Assembly: GCA_036852015.1 (NCBI GenBank)
Contig: JAANDG010000145.1
Location: 186,001-250,000, forward strand
Reading direction: 5' to 3'
Length of the DNA stretch: 64,000 nt
DNA from: Pelodera strongyloides
Taxonomy: Eukaryota > Nematoda > Chromadorea > Rhabditida > Rhabditidae
Position numbers and translations under genes: made by a program. Positions 59,701-64,000 of this stretch are shown one piece after another. Under the pieces are notes generated by a model. That model saw only the letters and a list, made by a program, of their open reading frames with translations. It did no database searches and was not told the DNA's origin. Every line of letters begins with the position of its first letter. The first letter of the stretch is position 1.

Positions 59701-61750
59701 CATAGGCGTGTAGTGGTTCCGTTAGCAACGTTAGCAACGCGAAAGCCAAAAGGTACCCTAACGCTACTCAGAATTTCACTCTAAACCAACTCTTTACAGT
59801 ACTGTCTATGCAACGCTTGTTTGAAACTGGTCAATTACGCCTTCTTCTTCTGGTTGCCTATGTATCTCACCGAAGCGTATCATTGGTAGGTTATGTTGCT
59901 TTAATACACCATGCACTAGTTTCTTTGTGTGCGCGTTTATTGACCAATTCAAAGTGAAACTTTTTTTATTCTTCTTTTGTACGCTACAGAAATTGAAAGT
60001 GTATTTTTCGATTCTGTATTCCGTATGCTCTAATGCACGAATTGAGCAATTTCCACTATTTCCAGCTACATGGCCGTACCTTATGGAATTTTGTATGATA
60101 AAGAAAATCAGAATTTACAAAACAGAAAATATACCAATTGGGTGAATATGTGAATAAACTAATTCAGGGAGGAATCGCGTGCCGATCAGCTGAGTGTGTG
60201 GTACGATGTGGGAGGAATTATCGGAAGTGTGGCTGGCGGATATATCTCTGTGAGTTTTAGAAATACTTTAAATGGGTTGTGGGTAATTGGCAGTTAGACA
60301 TCAAGAGTGGAGCTATGTGGATGAAAAGTTATCATAATCTGTTTGCTCAGCGCCCAGGCGCAGCTGCCTGGGGCGTTTGTACTGTTAAAGCATTTTGTTA
60401 ACAATTTGAATTTGAGCAGATTAACAATATATATGCTAGAAAGGCAAGAGAGAATGAAGATCTGTGAGTACAGTCTAATGTTTGGGCTTCTCACGTGGTT
60501 GGTGTCACATTATGCATATTGCATATCATTAATGTTTTTTTATCGATTAATTTGTGTTTAGGATCGGATGGGTTGCCGCGCTCCTACAATATCGACAATG
60601 TTGATTGTTTCACTAGGAGCCCTCTGGGTTTATGCACAGGTTAGTTTTTGATAACTATTTTGCAGAAAAAAAATACTATTTTGTCTACTCTGGTATTAGA
60701 ATTAGGTATTCTGGTCGACAATAAAGTAGTATAGCAATTAACTGTTTAATTCATGAATTGCTTGTTTTGGTTCATTAGTTACAGTGATATGATATGTATG
60801 TTGGCGTTCATTGAATGCATTTAAAACTACACAAAGTCCATGTCTTGTCTCAGCACTGTATAATTTATGCCGATCTCTTTAAAAAAAAACTTCAATTTCA
60901 TGTTCAGATCGGTCCTCATATGTTCTGGAACGCCCTAGTCATGACAATCGTTGGAATTACCGTTTCGGGACCATATAATTTGATCGTCGGCTCGATATCG
61001 ATTGATTTGGGATCACAGCCAGCTTTGGCAGGCAACGATAGGGTAAGGGAGCAGAAATTAGGATGCTTTACTATACGAGACAGATAATACCACTAAGTAG
61101 TTAGTACACTGCTATGTTAGACTCTCAGCTGTCACTGGTCTGGTCACTAGCGAAGGCTTTATTACGATAAATGTCATGTGTATTTAAAAGTATGTCTAGT
61201 TGCTCGCAGTGTCTCAGTGATGAAATGAAGGGTCTAAGGCCTAAGCGTTAGGAAGAAAATGCTTTTAGAAGAAAATGGTCTAGCTCTTTATTTATGATGA
61301 TTTATATAAAATAAGAATCCTAGGCGATGTCAACTGTATCTGGTCTTCTCGACGGAACTGGCTCTGCGGGATCAGCTGTCGGTCAGCTGATGATCCCAGT
61401 TGTACAGCAGATGATTGGATGGCACGCGGTCTTCTATCTTTTTATATCTTTGGTAAGGAATATGATGAGTGGTTTATGCGTGTGTTTGTTTGTTTGTTTA
61501 TTTGCACCTATGTATACGCGTGTCTGCCGTTGTCTATGTGAGAAGGGCCCCACATAGGATCGTTACATTATGATCATCCTTGTGAATCGTTTAGTCTTTT
61601 TTTCTTGATTTATTTTGCCCATTTCAGAATGCAATCTCGGTTCTTTGCATCGCAAAGCGTACGGTAAAAGACTTGAAGCACCTTCTGACGGCACGCGGAG
61701 GACCGGAGGGAGCGCCGCTTTTGGATGATGATAACTATCATGAAGATTAG
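56789..61750 (+). CDS. SLC37-type sugar-phosphate/phosphate antiporter (454 aa)
   Basis: Fourteen exons: 56789-56835, 56974-57061, 57306-57383, 57741-57824, 58101-58223, 58447-58566, 58846-58976, 59521-59581, 59800-59885, 60168-60249, 60562-60639, 60908-61042, 61324-61452 and 61628-61750 (1365 bp, all phases fit). Major facilitator fold: ISYGLYHASRKTLAGVKSS at TM1 is the organophosphate:Pi antiporter signature region. GDRLNPKKV follows in loop 2-3, then GLLQACGWPSEIAIM and SGSHRGLVMGIWAACQPVGN. Between TM6 and TM7 is a hydrophilic loop (SHPNEGHSDVEQEQR), and in the second half FFFWLPMYLTEAY, SDRMGCRAP and GPYNLIVGSISIDLG. The family swaps glucose-6-phosphate or glycerol-3-phosphate for phosphate, mainly in the ER membrane. 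Overall pattern is closest to SLC37A1-A3. TGTAG lies 5 bp before the ATG. Confidence 0.93.
58999..59169. mobile_element. TTAA MITE, family B, in SLC37 intron 7
   Basis: TTAA (58995-58998), AGCGGTACATGACGTGGTTA; right end CACATACCACACGTCATTCC, GCT, TTGA (one-base variant of TTAA). Confidence 0.75.
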
Positions 61751-61765
61751 GGTCAACTTGTTTTA

Positions 61766-61938
61766 GAAGCGACGTAACACGTGGTTTTGAAGTATATGTT
61801 GGACAACGCATTCCTATGTCTTGTATGCAAATTGTGCCCCCGTTTGTTGTACTTAAAATCAGACGGGCACTTTGCATGGAATACATGGAAGTGTAGCTGT
61901 CCTGTATTGTTTCACAAGTCGACTGCCATGCCGCGTAG
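61766..61938. mobile_element. Family B TTAA element, degenerate
   Basis: AGCGACGTAACACGTGGTTT and, inverted, TTTCACAAGTCGACTGCCAT / GCCGCGT. Terminal TTAA lost. Directly downstream of the SLC37 stop codon. Confidence 0.55.
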
Positions 61939-62155
61939 AGTATCTCGGACGATCTTGGTAAGACATTGCGATTTATATAATACCAGCCGTTCGAAGAGCC
62001 CTACGGGCTCTTCTCCGACTGGAGGAATCGTTCAAAAAAACTTTCATTTACGTGTATGCGGAAACGTATAATTTGGTTCTGGACTTCAGCGTTTTTGCAA
62101 ATCATGCAAATTTGCTATCGCACTTCTCTTCTCCTATAATATCCTCGACATATAA

Positions 62156-62240
62156 GCTAGCATAGCTCAACAGGTAGAGCGTTGGACTGTGAATCGAGAA
62201 ATTGTGTTCTGCTGTGGGTTCGAATCCCGCCAGCGTCAAA
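62156..62240 (+). ncRNA. tRNA-like Pol III module (tRNA pseudogene or SINE head)
   Basis: A box TAGCTCAACAGG (62163) and a perfect B box GGTTCGAATCC (about 62218) are present, with a D stem GCTC/GAGC, an anticodon-like loop CTGTGAA and a T arm GTGGG/CCCGC. An AGAA...TTCT pair could form a long variable arm. However, the outer seven bases GCTAGCA and CAGCGTC do not pair and the anticodon stem has a G-G mismatch, so a working tRNA is unlikely. Confidence 0.5.
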
Positions 62241-62241
62241 G

Positions 62242-63067
62242 ATTTTGTATGTTCTATTTCGATTGTGAATAGAAAATTTTCTTTATGAAAGGATTTCGTT
62301 ATGTTCACACAAACAAAAAAGTAAACCCTTCTCCTTTATATAATAAGATGAGCCAAAATGTTTAGAGACACTTGAGTGGATATACACATACGGTAGAAAA
62401 TTAGAAAAAGTGTTATTGCTGCTTATCATAGTCCTTTATACTTTGTTTCTTTTAAAGATAATCCGTCTACTTTGATTATTTAAATTGGTAATGCCAAAAC
62501 TGTTTGTGATATGATTTTTTTTTTACTGGGATAGTCATAGTTACTGATGTGACATTTCACAGTTTTGTTTAGTTAGAATAAGTTCAATAGAATGGGGCTT
62601 TAATTACTACGTGGATTATTTCTATGTGTATTGTTTGTCCGTATAGTTTTAATAATTGGATTTTAGACTTGTTTATGAAAATGTCGGTTCTGTGCAATTT
62701 TTTTGTTCATTCCATCTCATAGTTATCACATTCTTTCTTTGTTTTATTTATTGGATAATTATTGCTTTAATGATGATTTTATTCTTTGTATTTGCATGTT
62801 TAATTGCCACACACGTACACGACTTATTGTGATCATTTTCTGTGATTGGACTGTGTTTTTTCTGGACTTTCTATCCTAATTATCAGATTTTTATTTTTTT
62901 TCATAGCCACGGGTTTTAGTGAAGTATTTATACCGTATATCATTATTATAAGATTTTCGAACCATAAGTTGCACAATAAAGTTGATGAACTAGATACATT
63001 ATTGATTATCTGGGATTTAGATACCTTCTTACTGTTTTATTTTGTAGCCTAATGGTGCGATAAAAGT
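62242..63067. other. AT-rich intergenic sequence
   Basis: T-rich, no ORF with support, no repeat noted until the satellite begins. Confidence 0.5.
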
Positions 63068-64000
63068 CGTTTTGAACTCATCCAGCATCTTGCCACAGGG
63101 TTTTCTGGTACAAAAACCCTGTGCTAGGATTTTGAACTCGTTCAGCATCTTGCCACAGGGTTTTCTGGTACAAAAACCCTGTGCTAGGATTTTGAACTCG
63201 TTTTCATTAACTCGTTCAGCATTTTGCCACAGGGTTTTCTGGTACAAAAACCCTGTTCTGAGATTTTGAACTCGTTTTGAGCCCGTTCAGCATTTTCGCA
63301 GGGTTTTCTGGTACAAAAACCCTGTTCTGTGATTTTGATCTCGTTTTGAACTCGTTCAGCATTTTGCCACAGGGTTTTCTGGTACAAAAACCCTGTTCTG
63401 AGATTTTGAACTCGTTGTGAGCCCGTTCAGCATTTTGCCACAGGGTTTTCTGCTACAAAAAACCCTGTTCTGAGATTTTGAACTCGTTTTGAGCCCGTTC
63501 AGCATTTTGCCACAGGGTTTTCTGGTACAAAAACCCTTTGCTGAGATTTTGACCTCGTTTTGAACTCGTTCAGCATTTTGCCACAGGGTTTTCTGGTACA
63601 AAAACCCTGTTCTGAGATTTTGAACTCGTTCAGCATTTTGCCACAGGGTTTTCTGGTACAAAAACCCTTTGCTGAGATTTTTTACCTCGTTTTGAACTCG
63701 TTCAGCATTTTGCCACAGGGTTTTCTGGTACAAAAACCCTGTTCTGAGATTTTGAACTCGTTTTGAGCCCGTTGAGCATTTTGCCACAGGGTTTTCTGGT
63801 ACAAAAACCCTGTTCTGAGATTTTGAACTCGTTTTGACTCGTTTTTTTTTTTTTGCCACAGGGTTTTCTGGTACAAAAACCCTGTTCTGAGATTTTGAAC
63901 TCGTTTTGTGCCCGTTCAGCATTTTGCCACAGGGTTTTCTGGTACAAAAACCCTGTTCTGAGATTTTGAACTCGTTTTGAACTCGTTCAGCATTTTGCCA
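63068..64000. repeat. Satellite array of about 60 and 72 bp units with internal hairpin
   Basis: Thirteen occurrences of CAGGGTTTTCTGGTACAAAA followed by ACCCTG (one preceded by CG instead of CA), spaced 60, 72, 69, 70, 71, 73, 72, 60, 70, 72, 72 and 73 bp. The array is cut by the window end. Long units differ from short ones by an extra 12-bp TTTTGAACTCG-type block. Each unit holds a hairpin with 9-bp arms CAGGGTTTT/AAAACCCTG. Confidence 0.95.

Noticed and set aside
52895..61750. CWC15 and SLC37 as one operon
   Set aside because: They share strand but are about 1.06 kb apart, with a poly-A signal after the first; typical nematode operon spacing is far shorter.
63356..63922. 188-codon minus-strand ORF as a repeat-protein gene
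   Set aside because: It lies wholly within the satellite. Irregular unit lengths break the frame in neighbouring units and no start context or signal is seen. Kept only as a finding.
63068..64000. CRISPR-like array (regular short palindromic repeats)
   Set aside because: Spacers are not unique, units differ by a 12-bp internal block and the context is a eukaryotic intergenic region.

Overview
The window looks like AT-rich nuclear DNA from a nematode. The species is not identifiable from the sequence alone. The evidence is an interstitial run of the nematode telomere repeat TTAGGC (1017-1045), introns ending in TTTTCAG or TTTTAG, several start codons placed just behind a splice-leader-type acceptor, and gene families with a nematode flavour. 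All long proteins are split into small exons, so single ORFs badly under-represent the coding content. I rebuilt the gene models by hand from splice sites, reading phase and protein family patterns.

Left part (1-26.7 kb): small, fast-evolving, mostly secreted genes. Three paralogues of a cysteine-rich family related to phospholipase A2 lie at 485-1552 (-), 2020-2782 (+) and 15695-16874 (-). A ten-cysteine Ly-6/three-finger protein lies at 11111-13344 (-). A six-cysteine CS-alpha-beta defensin lies at 19098-19941 (+). An unrecognised ten-exon gene runs from about 5518 to 10378 (+). A long-tailed, probably N-myristoylated globin lies at 20930-26664 (-); its proximal histidine appears to be replaced by tyrosine.

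Middle (26.7-37.5 kb): gene-poor. It holds simple repeats, fold-back elements, a 33-base poly-G tract and a few isolated candidate exons.

Right part (37.5-61.8 kb): four conserved genes. These are a Kruppel-like zinc-finger transcription factor (37539-41528, +), a PP2A B56 regulatory subunit in 17 coding exons (44531-51463, -), the spliceosome factor CWC15 (52895-55724, +) and an SLC37-type sugar-phosphate antiporter (56789-61750, +). Beyond them come a tRNA-like Pol III module and, up to the end of the window, a satellite of about 60/72 bp units.

The whole window is seeded with short non-autonomous elements that sit at TTAA and have inverted termini (piggyBac-like by target site). At least five families are present, mostly in introns or between genes. 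One carries a small zinc-ribbon ORF. Several neighbouring elements share one TTAA. Two near-identical 335-bp copies face each other around the first four exons of CWC15. The genes are independent units with unrelated functions; nothing suggests a cluster or operon acting together.
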